Source: Mesorhizobium sp.
Lineage (GTDB): Bacteria; Pseudomonadota; Alphaproteobacteria; Rhizobiales; Rhizobiaceae
NCBI GenBank assembly: GCA_004020315.1
Contig: SAQG01000009.1
Span: 110,898 to 174,897, forward strand
Direction: 5' to 3'
Length of the DNA: 64,000 nt
The notes under the pieces were generated by a model. The model had not been told where the DNA came from and searched no databases. It saw nothing but the letters and a program-made list of their open reading frames with translations. Position numbers and translations under genes: made by a program. Shown here one piece after another: positions 26,793 through 34,294 of the stretch. Numbering within the stretch: position 1 is the first letter of the stretch; each line of letters begins with the position of its first letter.

Positions 26793-27268
26793 GAGCGTAC
26801 CTCGGCAACAATCTCGTCGAGCTTTTCGTCATCGAGTCGGCCGATCACCTCGCCGTCCAGCATCGCCGATGGCGCGCAGGCGCAAAGGCCGAGGCAATAG
26901 ACCGGTTCCAGCGTCACCGAACCGTCACGGGCCGTCTCGTGGAAGCCGATGCCCAGCAATTGCTTGAGCTTGGCGGCAATGGCATCCGAGCCCATCGACT
27001 GACAGGCTTCCGCCTGGCAGAGCTTCAGCACATGCCGCCCGGCCGGGTGGCTGCGGTAGTCGTGGTAGAAGGTGACGACACCGTGCACCTCCGCCTTGGA
27101 GATGTTGAGCGCCTCGGCGATGACAGGGAGCGCGTCCTGCGGCACATGCCCGAACTCTTCCTGGATGCCGTGGAGGATCGGCAACAGTGGCCCCTCGAGG
27201 CCCTTCAGCTCCTGGATGATCGCCGCCGTGCGCGACGCGATCTCGGTACTTGCAGGCTGCATCGTCAT
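26789..27268 (-). CDS. fdsG: NAD-dependent formate dehydrogenase gamma subunit
   Basis: 159-residue NuoE-like thioredoxin-fold [2Fe-2S] protein. Cluster Cys are seen in CQAEACQSMG and CLGLCACAPSAM; the helical N-terminus has LLPILHGIQEEFGHVPQDALPVIAEALNISKAEVHGVVTFYHDY in outline. The start at 27268 (MTMQ) is chosen for the strong GGGAGGG site about 7 bp upstream. First structural gene of the operon. A LysR-type box lies about 140 bp upstream at 27409-27429. Confidence 0.95.
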   Translation of the reverse strand: MTMQPASTEIASRTAAIIQELKGLEGPLLPILHGIQEEFGHVPQDALPVIAEALNISKAEVHGVVTFYHDYRSHPAGRHVLKLCQAEACQSMGSDAIAAKLKQLLGIGFHETARDGSVTLEPVYCLGLCACAPSAMLDGEVIGRLDDEKLDEIVAEVRS

Positions 27269-27298
27269 GCAGCGCCCTCCCTGGTCGTTGCGATCCAA

Positions 27299-27344
27299 TG
27301 CATGTCGCCCAAAAGTGTGAAGTGGGTTTGGGCAACGACATGCA
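27299..27344. repeat. Palindromic intergenic repeat, TGCATGTCG-armed copy
   Basis: 46-bp element with perfect 9-bp arms TGCATGTCG (27299-27307) and CGACATGCA (27336-27344) enclosing CCCAAAAGTG and GTTTGGG half-sites. It lies in the fdsG leader region between the LysR box and fdsG, so it would be transcribed as a hairpin in the operon leader. The closest copy is at 32694-32742. Confidence 0.8.
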
Positions 27345-27408
27345 CAACGTCGCTAAGTGCTTACGAAATCAGAGGAAACCCGCTAAATCAATAAAGCTGA
27401 TCCGTTGG

Positions 27409-27429
27409 TCGATAGAAATCTTCTATCGA
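27409..27429. promoter_or_regulatory. LysR-type box, predicted FdsR site
   Basis: Perfect 9-bp arms TCGATAGAA (27409-27417) and TTCTATCGA (27421-27429) with a 3-bp spacer. The core reads ATAG-N7-CTAT (27412-27426), an exact LysR-family T-N11-A box. It lies between the LysR gene and fdsG, 141 bp upstream of the fdsG start, where an activator site is expected. Confidence 0.75.
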
Positions 27430-27455
27430 TGCCGTCCAGCCTTGCAATCTCTAGC

Positions 27456-28355
27456 TCAGCGGCGGGCGCGAAAATCGTCTGCCAGCGCCATCGCCTCGTC
27501 CAGCAGCGCCGAGACCAGCGGGGTGTGCGGCTCGCGCGGTGTCGCCACCAGCCCGACGGTGTGGCTGGCGTCCGGCTCGACGATTGGAATCGCTCGGATC
27601 GGCTCGGAAAAGCCGAATGTTTCAGAGAGGTTGAGCGGCATGATCGACGACCATTTGCCGGTACGGATATGGGAGAACAGCACGATCATCGAGTTGGATT
27701 CGAGTGTCGGCCGCACCTGCGTGCCGGCCTCGGCAAGGTGCTGGTCGATGATGCGGCGGTTCTGCATGTCCGGCGTCAACAGGCAGAGCGGCAGCTGGCT
27801 GAGCTCCGCCCATGTCACTTTGTCGCGGTCGGAATAGGGGGTTCCGACCGCGGTGATCAGCTGATAGCGCTCGTCATAGAGCGGTACGCTGGTCACTCGC
27901 CCCAGCGGCTCGTTGTCGAGATAGGTGATGCCGGCGTCGATGTCGAAATTGCCGAGCAGCGACAGCACCTCGATCGAGGTGCGTGACAGGACCGAGAAGG
28001 TGACGCCGGGATGTTTCGCCCGAAAGGGTGTCGTCAGCCGCGCCACCATGGCCAGCGCCGTCGGGATCGCCGCGATGCGGATGCGCCCCGAAAGGCCGTG
28101 ACGCGCCGCCCGCATCTCCTCGCGCATGGTGCGGGTGTCGCCGACGATGCGGCGCGCCCACACCAGCACCTGTTCTCCCTCCGGCGTCAGCCCCTGGAAG
28201 CGCGAGCCGCGCAATACCAGCATCACGCCGAGCTGGCCCTCCAATTGCTTGATGCCGGCCGAAAGCGTCGGCTGGGTGACGCCGCACACCTCCGCCGCCC
28301 GGCCGAAATGCTCTTCTCTGGCCAGCGCGATGAAGAATTCCAGCTTGTCGATCAT
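27456..28355 (-). CDS. fdsR: LysR-family regulator of the formate dehydrogenase operon
   Basis: 299-residue LysR-type regulator. HTH region: KLEFFIALAREEHFGRAAEVCGVTQPTLSAGIKQLEGQLGVMLVLRGSRF in outline; the sensor domain has RIRIAAIPTALAMVARLTTPFRAKHPG and SVPLYDERYQLI. It is directly upstream of fdsGBACD on the same strand, as fdsR genes are in other formate-using proteobacteria, and the box at 27409-27429 lies between it and fdsG. ATG 28355 is the start of the family homology. Naming rests on position plus family. Confidence 0.85.
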   Translation of the reverse strand: MIDKLEFFIALAREEHFGRAAEVCGVTQPTLSAGIKQLEGQLGVMLVLRGSRFQGLTPEGEQVLVWARRIVGDTRTMREEMRAARHGLSGRIRIAAIPTALAMVARLTTPFRAKHPGVTFSVLSRTSIEVLSLLGNFDIDAGITYLDNEPLGRVTSVPLYDERYQLITAVGTPYSDRDKVTWAELSQLPLCLLTPDMQNRRIIDQHLAEAGTQVRPTLESNSMIVLFSHIRTGKWSSIMPLNLSETFGFSEPIRAIPIVEPDASHTVGLVATPREPHTPLVSALLDEAMALADDFRARR

Positions 28356-28452
28356 GAGCGGACGCTACCCGGCCAAGTGAGGTTACGCCAGATGCATGCT
28401 GTTTTTGCTTGGCGAAATCCTCATGCGGCCGAAGCTTCGCCGCCGTCCAAGC

Positions 28453-28830
28453 CTACCTGTCGACCAGGTTCAGAATGTTGCCGTCAGGATCCTTGAACCA
28501 TGCGACCTTCATGCCGTAGCCGACATGGATGTCGCCTTCCACCTTCAGGCCCGGCATCTCGTAGTGCTCGAAAACAACGCCCTTCGATTTCAGCGCCTTG
28601 ACGACGGTGTCGATCTCGTCGCCGACCATCCAGGTCACCGCCGTTGCCTTGTTGGTTCCGGCGAAATTCGAGCGATACACGTTGATGCTGGTATCGCCGC
28701 ATTTGTAGACGATCAGTTCGCCACCCTCGTTGTGGACCTCCGTCAGACCCAGAACGCCCTCATAGAAGGACTTTGCCTTGGCCAGGTCCTTCACCGCGAG
28801 ATTGGCCGTTGCGTTGCAGTTTGCGAGCAT
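28453..28830 (-). CDS. Glyoxalase/bleomycin-resistance (VOC) family protein
   Basis: 125-residue single-domain VOC protein: NLAVKDLAKAKSFYEGVLGLTEVHNEGGELIVYK at the N-terminus and a C-terminal VGYGMKVAWFKDPDGNILNLV, where the Asp-Pro-Asp-Gly-Asn turn is family-typical. Metal ligands of true glyoxalase I are not all evident, so no reaction is assigned. Start 28830 is set by AGGAGA 6 bp upstream. It is 97 bp upstream of fdsR on the same strand, but a shared transcript is not established. Confidence 0.8.
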   Translation of the reverse strand: MLANCNATANLAVKDLAKAKSFYEGVLGLTEVHNEGGELIVYKCGDTSINVYRSNFAGTNKATAVTWMVGDEIDTVVKALKSKGVVFEHYEMPGLKVEGDIHVGYGMKVAWFKDPDGNILNLVDR

Positions 28831-29069
28831 GATGGTCTCCTTTCCTTGCTGGCGAGCACGTCCGAAGCCTTGCAACAAGATAGGGCTGCTTCATTCTCTG
28901 GCGACCGCAGCTTGCGCTATCGGCGTGCCTCTTCCCTAAGGACGTCTCGACTCCCGCAAATCCCTACGAGCAGACGCGAGTTTTGAGGCCATGTCCCTGT
29001 GCGTGTGGTGCCACCGCTTGGTTCTGCTCGGGAACTGCATTATCTCAGGCGAAACCAGAGGAAAAGCTG

Positions 29070-30260
29070 ATGCCCGCCGTCCAGGAAAACGTCACCAAGG
29101 AAATCGTCATCGAGCGCCTGAAGACGGTCAACGGACCGGACTTCACCGGCAACATCGTCGACCTCGGCATGGTTTCCGAGATTTTCATTGCCGATGCCAA
29201 GGTGTTCTTTTCGATCACCGTGCCGGCTGCCCGGGCCCAGGAGATGGAGCCACTGCGTGCCGCCGCCGAACGTGTCGTCAAGGCGATCCCGGGTGTCGCC
29301 GGAGCCGTGGTCGCGCTGACGGCGGAAAAGAAGGGTGGCGGCATGGAGGGTCCGGTTCCGCAAAGGCCCGCTCCCAGGCCGGCGCCGGCCGCACCCGCCG
29401 CCGCGCCACGTCCGGCTCCGCATGCTCCGGCCTCGCACAGTCAGGGCAAGCGCGGCGTGCCCGGCATCGAGGCGATCATCGCTGTCGCTTCCGGCAAGGG
29501 CGGCGTCGGCAAGTCGACCACTGCCGTTAACATCGCGCTTGGCCTCGCCGCCAACGGCTTGAGGGTCGGCGTGCTCGACGCCGACATCTACGGCCCGTCC
29601 ATGCCGCGGCTGCTCAACATCCATGGCCGGCCGCAGACCGTCGACGGCAAGGTCCTGAGGCCGATGGAGAATTACGGCCTGAAGGTCATGTCGATGGGCT
29701 TCCTCGTCGATGAGGAGACGCCGATGATCTGGCGCGGGCCGATGGTGATGTCGGCATTGACGCAAATGCTGCGCGAGGTCGAATGGGGTCCGCTCGACGT
29801 GCTCGTCGTCGACATGCCGCCCGGCACCGGCGACGCGCAGCTGACCATGGCCCAACAGGTGCCGTTGGCCGGCGCCGTCATCGTCTCGACGCCGCAGGAT
29901 CTGGCCCTCATCGATGCCCGAAAAGGCCTCAACATGTTCAGGAAGGTCGACGTGCCGGTGTTGGGCATCGTCGAGAATATGAGCTATTTCCTCGCCCCCG
30001 ACACCGGCAAGCGCTACGACATCTTCGGTCATGGCGGCGCACGTCGCGAGGCCGAGCGTCTCGGCGTCACCTTCCTCGGCGAAGTGCCGCTCGAAATGGG
30101 CATCCGCGAAAGCTCGGATGCCGGCACGCCGGTGGTGGTCTCGAAGCCCGATAGCGCCGAGGCGAAGATTTACCGCGATATCGCCGCGAACGTCTGGGGC
30201 AGGGTCAATGAAGAACGCGGCGCCGCCGAAGCCGCCGTGCCGAGCATCGTGTTCGAGTGA
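29070..30260 (+). CDS. apbC: Mrp/ApbC-family P-loop ATPase (Fe-S cluster carrier)
   Basis: 396-residue protein thought to carry and deliver Fe-S clusters. Residues 1 to about 85 form a MIP18/DUF59 domain (IVIERLKTVNGPDFTGNIVDLGMV); a Pro/Ala-rich linker spans about 95-130. The ATPase domain follows with deviant Walker A VASGKGGVGKSTTAVNIALGLA, YGPSMPRLL, PMIWRGPMV and DMPPGTGDAQL. The Cys-x-x-Cys cluster site of most Mrp proteins is missing: the corresponding stretch reads VENMSYFLAPDTGKRYDIFGHGGA. Start 29070 follows AGAGGAAAAG; an upstream in-frame codon at 28983 has shadow-like composition. Monocistronic. Confidence 0.93.
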   Translation: MPAVQENVTKEIVIERLKTVNGPDFTGNIVDLGMVSEIFIADAKVFFSITVPAARAQEMEPLRAAAERVVKAIPGVAGAVVALTAEKKGGGMEGPVPQRPAPRPAPAAPAAAPRPAPHAPASHSQGKRGVPGIEAIIAVASGKGGVGKSTTAVNIALGLAANGLRVGVLDADIYGPSMPRLLNIHGRPQTVDGKVLRPMENYGLKVMSMGFLVDEETPMIWRGPMVMSALTQMLREVEWGPLDVLVVDMPPGTGDAQLTMAQQVPLAGAVIVSTPQDLALIDARKGLNMFRKVDVPVLGIVENMSYFLAPDTGKRYDIFGHGGARREAERLGVTFLGEVPLEMGIRESSDAGTPVVVSKPDSAEAKIYRDIAANVWGRVNEERGAAEAAVPSIVFE

Positions 30261-30261
30261 T

Positions 30262-30281
30262 CCCTCCCTCAAGGGGGAGGG
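30262..30281. repeat. CCCTCCC/GGGAGGG hairpin between convergent genes
   Basis: Seven-bp arms CCCTCCC (30262-30268) and GGGAGGG (30275-30281). It is wedged between the apbC stop and the CoxG-like gene, and overlaps the 3' end of the latter: its bases supply that gene's stop and part of its Ala-Pro-Pro-Pro tail. Member of the CTCCC...GGGAG repeat family; may terminate both transcripts. Confidence 0.5.
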
Positions 30282-30730
30282 GCTGCGCCAACCTTCTCGC
30301 CGAACGACGAAAAAAACTGTCCGGCCAGCTTCTTCGATGTCGATTCGATCAGCCGGCTGCCGAGTTGGGCGATCTTTCCGCCGACATCGGCTTTGGCCGC
30401 GTATTTCAGGATCGTCGCCTCCGGGCCATCGGCGGTCAGCGTCACATCGGCGCCGCCTTTGGCGAAGCCGGCGATGCCGCCCTTGCCCTCGCCCTGGATG
30501 GTGTAGGAATGCGGCGGGTTGAGATTCCTGAGCGTCACCTCGCCGTTGAACGTCGCCTTGATCGGGCCGATCTTGACCACCACGGTCGCCCCCATCTCGG
30601 TGTCCGACTTCTTTTCGAGGCTCTGGCAGCCCGGAATGGTCTGCCTTAGAACGTCCGGGTCGTTCAGCGCTTCCCACACCTTTTGCATGGGTGCGGCGAT
30701 GCGTTCCTCGCCTTCGATCACCAAAGCCAT
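30269..30730 (-). CDS. CoxG/SRPBCC-family protein
   Basis: 153-residue START-like protein of the CO dehydrogenase subunit G family: [36 protein letters not shown], then [18 protein letters not shown] and [21 protein letters not shown]. In CO dehydrogenases CoxG helps recruit the enzyme to the membrane; no coxMSL genes are near, so it may serve another molybdoenzyme or bind lipid. It begins at ATG 30730 (GGGAGATTTTG upstream). The last residues (APPP) are encoded by a GC-rich hairpin repeat. Confidence 0.85.
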   Translation of the reverse strand: MALVIEGEERIAAPMQKVWEALNDPDVLRQTIPGCQSLEKKSDTEMGATVVVKIGPIKATFNGEVTLRNLNPPHSYTIQGEGKGGIAGFAKGGADVTLTADGPEATILKYAAKADVGGKIAQLGSRLIESTSKKLAGQFFSSFGEKVGAAPPP

Positions 30731-30888
30731 CAAAATCTCCCGGATACAAAATTGACAAACCCCGATCCGGTCTAGCGTGGGGCCCGATGTATGTCTATCG
30801 CACCAAAGTCCGGAATCGGATGGCGCGTGCCTCTTGCCTGCTCTCGCGCGTTGTCATATCGATTTGTCATACAAATACGGAGACCATG

Positions 30889-32694
30889 ATGGCCGGCCCC
30901 CCCACACAAAAAAAGAAATTTCGCTCGCAGGAGTGGTTCGACAATCCGGACAATCCGGGAATGACGGCGCTTTACCTCGAGCGCTACCTGAATTACGGGC
31001 TGACGCGTGCCGAACTGATGTCGGGCAAGCCGCTGATCGGCATCGCCCAGACCGGCTCGGATCTGTCGCCCTGCAACCGCCATCATATCGAACTGGCCAA
31101 GCGCGTGCGCGAGGGCATCGTGTCGATGGGCGGCATCCCTTTCGAGTTCCCGTGCCACCCGATCCAGGAGACCGGCAAACGCCCGACCGCCGCGCTCGAC
31201 CGCAACCTTGCCTATCTCGGTCTGGTCGAGGTGCTCTACGGCTATCCGCTCGACGGCGTCGTGCTCACCATCGGCTGCGATAAGACGACGCCGGCCCTGC
31301 TGATGGCAGCGGCCACCGTCAACATTCCGGCTATCGCGCTGTCGGTCGGCCCGATGCTCAACGGCTGGCACAAGGGCAAGCGCACCGGCTCCGGCACCAT
31401 CGTCTGGGAATCGCGCCAGCGTCTGTCGGCCGGCGAGATCGGCTATGACGAATTCATGGATATCGTCGCCTCCTCGGCGCCGTCCACCGGCTATTGCAAC
31501 ACCATGGGCACCGCCACCACCATGAATTCCTTGGCCGAGGCTCTCGGCATGCAGCTGCCTGGCTCGGCCGCGATCCCCGCTCCCTATCGCGAGCGCGGCC
31601 AGATCGCCTATGAGACGGGAAAACGCATCGTCGACATGGTGCATGAGGATCTGAAGCCCTCCGACATCATGACCCGGCAGGCGTTCGAAAACGCCATCGT
31701 CGTCAACTCGGCCATCGGCGGCTCGACCAACGCGCCGATCCATCTCAACGCCATCGCCCGCCATCTCGGCGTGCCGCTCGACAATGACGATTGGCAAAAG
31801 GTCGGCCTCGAGATACCGCTCATCGTCAACCTGCAGCCGTCGGGCGAATATCTCGGCGAGGATTATCACCATGCCGGCGGTGTGCCCGCAGTGGTGGCCG
31901 AACTGATGAAGGCCGGGCTGTTGCCTCATCCCGACGCCATGACCGTCAACGGCAAGACGATCGGCGACAATTGCAATGGGGCCGTCAACGAGAATCTCGA
32001 CGTCATCCGCACCGTGGCCGAGCCGCTGAAGGCCAATGCCGGCTTCATCAATCTTAGGGGCAATCTGTTCGATTCGGCGATCATGAAGACCAGCGGCATC
32101 TCGCCCGAATTCCGCGAACGCTATCTGTCGAACCCGAACGATCCCGAGGCCTTCGAGGGCAACGCCATGGTCTTCGACGGGCCCGAAGACTACCACGCCC
32201 GCATCGACGATCCGGCGCAAGGCATCGACGAGCACACCATCCTGTTCATGCGCGGCGCCGGGCCGATCGGTTATCCGGGCGGCGCCGAAGTCGTCAACAT
32301 GCAGCCGCCGGCCCATCTCATCAAGAAGGGCATCCATGCGCTGGCCTGCATCGGTGACGGCCGCCAGTCGGGCACGTCGGGCTCGCCGTCGATCCTCAAC
32401 GCCTCGCCCGAAGCCGCCATAGGCGGCGGGCTGGCGCTGTTGAAGACCGGCGACCGCGTCCGCATCGACCTGCGCAAGGGCACCGCCGACATTCTCGTCA
32501 CCGACGACGAGATCACGCGCCGCCGCGCCGAGCTGCAGAACAATGGCGGCTATCAATACCCCAAGCACCAGACGCCATGGCAGGAGATCCAGCGCGGCAT
32601 GGTCGACCAGTTTTCCGAAGGAATGGTGCTGAAGCCGGCGGTGAAATACCAGGATGTGGCGCACACCAGCGGTGTGCCGCGGGACAATCACTAA
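30889..32694 (+). CDS. IlvD/Edd-family sugar-acid dehydratase (D-xylonate dehydratase-like)
   Basis: 601-residue Fe-S dehydratase. It resembles Caulobacter XylD over its length from memory: RFRSxx[109 protein letters not shown] and AVKYQDVA. Cluster Cys at about residues 62 (SPCN), 130 (GCDK) and 203 (YCNTMG); the active-site Ser is in [12 protein letters not shown] 30889 has GGAGA 5 bp upstream; ATG 30886 is the alternative. No sugar transporter, lactonase or regulator is adjacent, so substrate (xylonate, arabinonate, other) is open. Confidence 0.88.
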   Translation: MAGPPTQKKKFRSQEWFDNPDNPGMTALYLERYLNYGLTRAELMSGKPLIGIAQTGSDLSPCNRHHIELAKRVREGIVSMGGIPFEFPCHPIQETGKRPTAALDRNLAYLGLVEVLYGYPLDGVVLTIGCDKTTPALLMAAATVNIPAIALSVGPMLNGWHKGKRTGSGTIVWESRQRLSAGEIGYDEFMDIVASSAPSTGYCNTMGTATTMNSLAEALGMQLPGSAAIPAPYRERGQIAYETGKRIVDMVHEDLKPSDIMTRQAFENAIVVNSAIGGSTNAPIHLNAIARHLGVPLDNDDWQKVGLEIPLIVNLQPSGEYLGEDYHHAGGVPAVVAELMKAGLLPHPDAMTVNGKTIGDNCNGAVNENLDVIRTVAEPLKANAGFINLRGNLFDSAIMKTSGISPEFRERYLSNPNDPEAFEGNAMVFDGPEDYHARIDDPAQGIDEHTILFMRGAGPIGYPGGAEVVNMQPPAHLIKKGIHALACIGDGRQSGTSGSPSILNASPEAAIGGGLALLKTGDRVRIDLRKGTADILVTDDEITRRRAELQNNGGYQYPKHQTPWQEIQRGMVDQFSEGMVLKPAVKYQDVAHTSGVPRDNH

Positions 32695-32794
32695 TGCATG
32701 TCGCCCAAAAGTGCGCAGCGGTTTTGGGACAACGACATGCATAAAAACAAAGGTCTAAAAAGCGGTCGCGTGCTTCAGATGACGCGCTTTAGAC
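32694..32794. repeat. Double-stem palindromic repeat (TGCATGTCG copy plus second stem)
   Basis: The first stem has arms ATGCATGTCG (32694-32703) and CGACATGCAT (32733-32742) enclosing CCCAAAAGTG and GTTTTGGGA. The second, imperfect stem runs 32753-32794 (GTCTAAA...TTTAGAC outer arms, GCGxxTCGCGT inner). The first base is the last base of the dehydratase stop codon, so the repeat inserted or expanded exactly at the gene end. Same architecture as 27299-27344. Confidence 0.8.
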
Positions 32795-32819
32795 GCCGGT
32801 CTGCGGTGCTTCCCCCTCG

Positions 32820-32846
32820 CGGCGGCTTGATTCGATCAAGCCGCCG
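32820..32846. terminator. Strong hairpin between convergent genes
   Basis: Twelve-bp perfect stem CGGCGGCTTGAT / ATCAAGCCGCCG with a 3-base loop, between the dehydratase and the convergent GFA-family gene (stop at 32871). It has no long T-tract on either side; it could work as a bidirectional terminator or as an mRNA 3' end. Confidence 0.55.
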
Positions 32847-32870
32847 TCAGATGTTTGCTGACTCCACCGC

Positions 32871-33290
32871 TCAGAGATAGCCGGTGATATCAGGCGCCTG
32901 GTCCTGTCTGTCGCGCTTGCCGTCCTCGTAGACGATCGGTGCTGCGGCGAGTTCCTCTTCGGTGACGTCATCGAGGCAGGCGACATTCACCGCCCAGAAA
33001 TTCCCGCCCATGAAGTCGAGATAGCCGCGCGAGAGAAAATTCGCGCCGCAGTTCGGGCACATATAGTGGTTGATGTCGCCTTCCGGCCAGTTCGACGGCG
33101 TCGCCTTGTACTCCCGCATCCGGTCGCGGCCCTCCGTCACCCGCACGGCTTCATAGGCTGCGACGGATTTCCGATAGCCGAGTTTCCAGCAGAAGCTGCA
33201 ATTGCATTTGCGGATGCCTTCGGCGAGGTCGATATCGGCTTCGAAACGCACCGCGCCGCAATGGCAGCTACCGTGATAGGTCTTTTTCAT
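32871..33290 (-). CDS. GFA-family (CENP-V-like) zinc protein
   Basis: 139-residue protein with the zinc-binding pattern of glutathione-dependent formaldehyde-activating enzymes: CHCGAVRFEADIDL, CNCSFCWKLGYRKS and CPNCGANFLSRG. Start 33290 is set by GGAGGAAACC directly upstream. The family name comes from Gfa of Paracoccus, but many members have no shown formaldehyde role. In this window a formaldehyde-handling role is possible because fds and N-demethylase genes are present, though not adjacent. No operon partner. Confidence 0.85.
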   Translation of the reverse strand: MKKTYHGSCHCGAVRFEADIDLAEGIRKCNCSFCWKLGYRKSVAAYEAVRVTEGRDRMREYKATPSNWPEGDINHYMCPNCGANFLSRGYLDFMGGNFWAVNVACLDDVTEEELAAAPIVYEDGKRDRQDQAPDITGYL

Positions 33291-33481
33291 GGTTTCCTCC
33301 CAGAGGTGTTCTGGCTCCGCCAAGCCGGCCGCCGGAGCCAGAGCATCCTTTGCTCCAAGCATGACGCTTGACAAGCAGGCGCTACAAATCCACGATCATG
33401 GCAAGGGGTGCATCGCGACGACCCCGTGAGGCGTCAGCCCAACGTTCGCGTCCAAGCTTCTCTCTCAAGGAGGTGGACGCC

Positions 33482-34294
33482 ATGCCGTCGACAACCGCTA
33501 TCACCGTATCGCAACTTTCCCGTCTAATTGGTCTGCCGGGTGCGCCCGCGATCATCGACGTTCGCATCGAAGAGGACTACAACGCCGATCCGCGCCTGCT
33601 GCCGGCCTCAAACCGGCGTGATTTCAAAACCGTCTCGAGCTGGGCATCCGAATTCGCCGGCAGCCGAGTGGCGGTCATCTGCCAAAGAGGGCAGAAGCTC
33701 TCGCAAGGCGTGGCCGCATGGCTGCGGCATGAGGGCGTCAGTGCCGAATCCCTCGAAGGCGGCTTCGAGGCCTGGCGCGATGCCAAGGGGCCTCTAATCC
33801 ACGCCGGCAAGATGCCGCCCCGCGATGGAAAGGGCCGCACCGTGTGGGTGACGCGGAGCCGCCCGAAGGTCGATCGCATCGCCTGCCCCTGGCTGATCCG
33901 GCGCTTCATCGATCCGAGCGCGGTCTTCCTCTTTGTCGAGGCGGCCGAAGTGTCGGCCGTTGCGGATCGCTTTCAGGCCGTACCTTTCGACATCGACAAT
34001 GTGTTCTGGACTCACCGCGGCGAACGCTGCACCTTCGACACGATGATCGAAGAGTTCGGGCTCGAATCCGAGGCGCTCGACCGCCTGGCCATGATCGTGC
34101 GCGCGGCGGATACCGCACGCCTCGATCTGGTCCCCCAGGCAGCAGGATTCCTGGCCGCCTCGCTTGGCCTGTCGCGGATGTTTCGCGACGATCTGGAACA
34201 GTTGGAGGCAGGCATGCTGCTCTACGATGCGTTTTTCCGATGGTGCCGCGACGCCACCGAGGAGACTCACAACTGGCCAGGCAAGCCATCGTGA
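33482..34294 (+). CDS. Rhodanese domain fused to ChrB C-terminal domain
   Basis: 270-residue protein. The N-terminal half is a rhodanese (PAIIDVRIEEDYNADPRLLP, active-site loop VAVICQRGQKLSQG with Cys, GGFEAWRDAKGPLI). The C-terminal half is the ChrB_C domain (WVTRSRPKVDRIACPWLIRRFIDPSAVFLFV, FDIDNVFWTHRGERCTFDTMIEEFGL). ChrB-type proteins act as chromate sensors or accessory proteins; the rhodanese fusion suggests sulfur chemistry with chromate or thiosulfate. Start 33482 follows the very strong AAGGAGGT site. The stop overlaps the chrA GTG start by 4 bp (GTGA). Confidence 0.9.
   Translation: MPSTTAITVSQLSRLIGLPGAPAIIDVRIEEDYNADPRLLPASNRRDFKTVSSWASEFAGSRVAVICQRGQKLSQGVAAWLRHEGVSAESLEGGFEAWRDAKGPLIHAGKMPPRDGKGRTVWVTRSRPKVDRIACPWLIRRFIDPSAVFLFVEAAEVSAVADRFQAVPFDIDNVFWTHRGERCTFDTMIEEFGLESEALDRLAMIVRAADTARLDLVPQAAGFLAASLGLSRMFRDDLEQLEAGMLLYDAFFRWCRDATEETHNWPGKPS

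Noticed and set aside
30772..32742. 656-codon minus-strand frame opposite the xylonate-dehydratase-like gene
   Set aside because: Antisense shadow of a real gene in high-GC DNA; His/Arg/Gly-rich composition, no ribosome site and no family motif.
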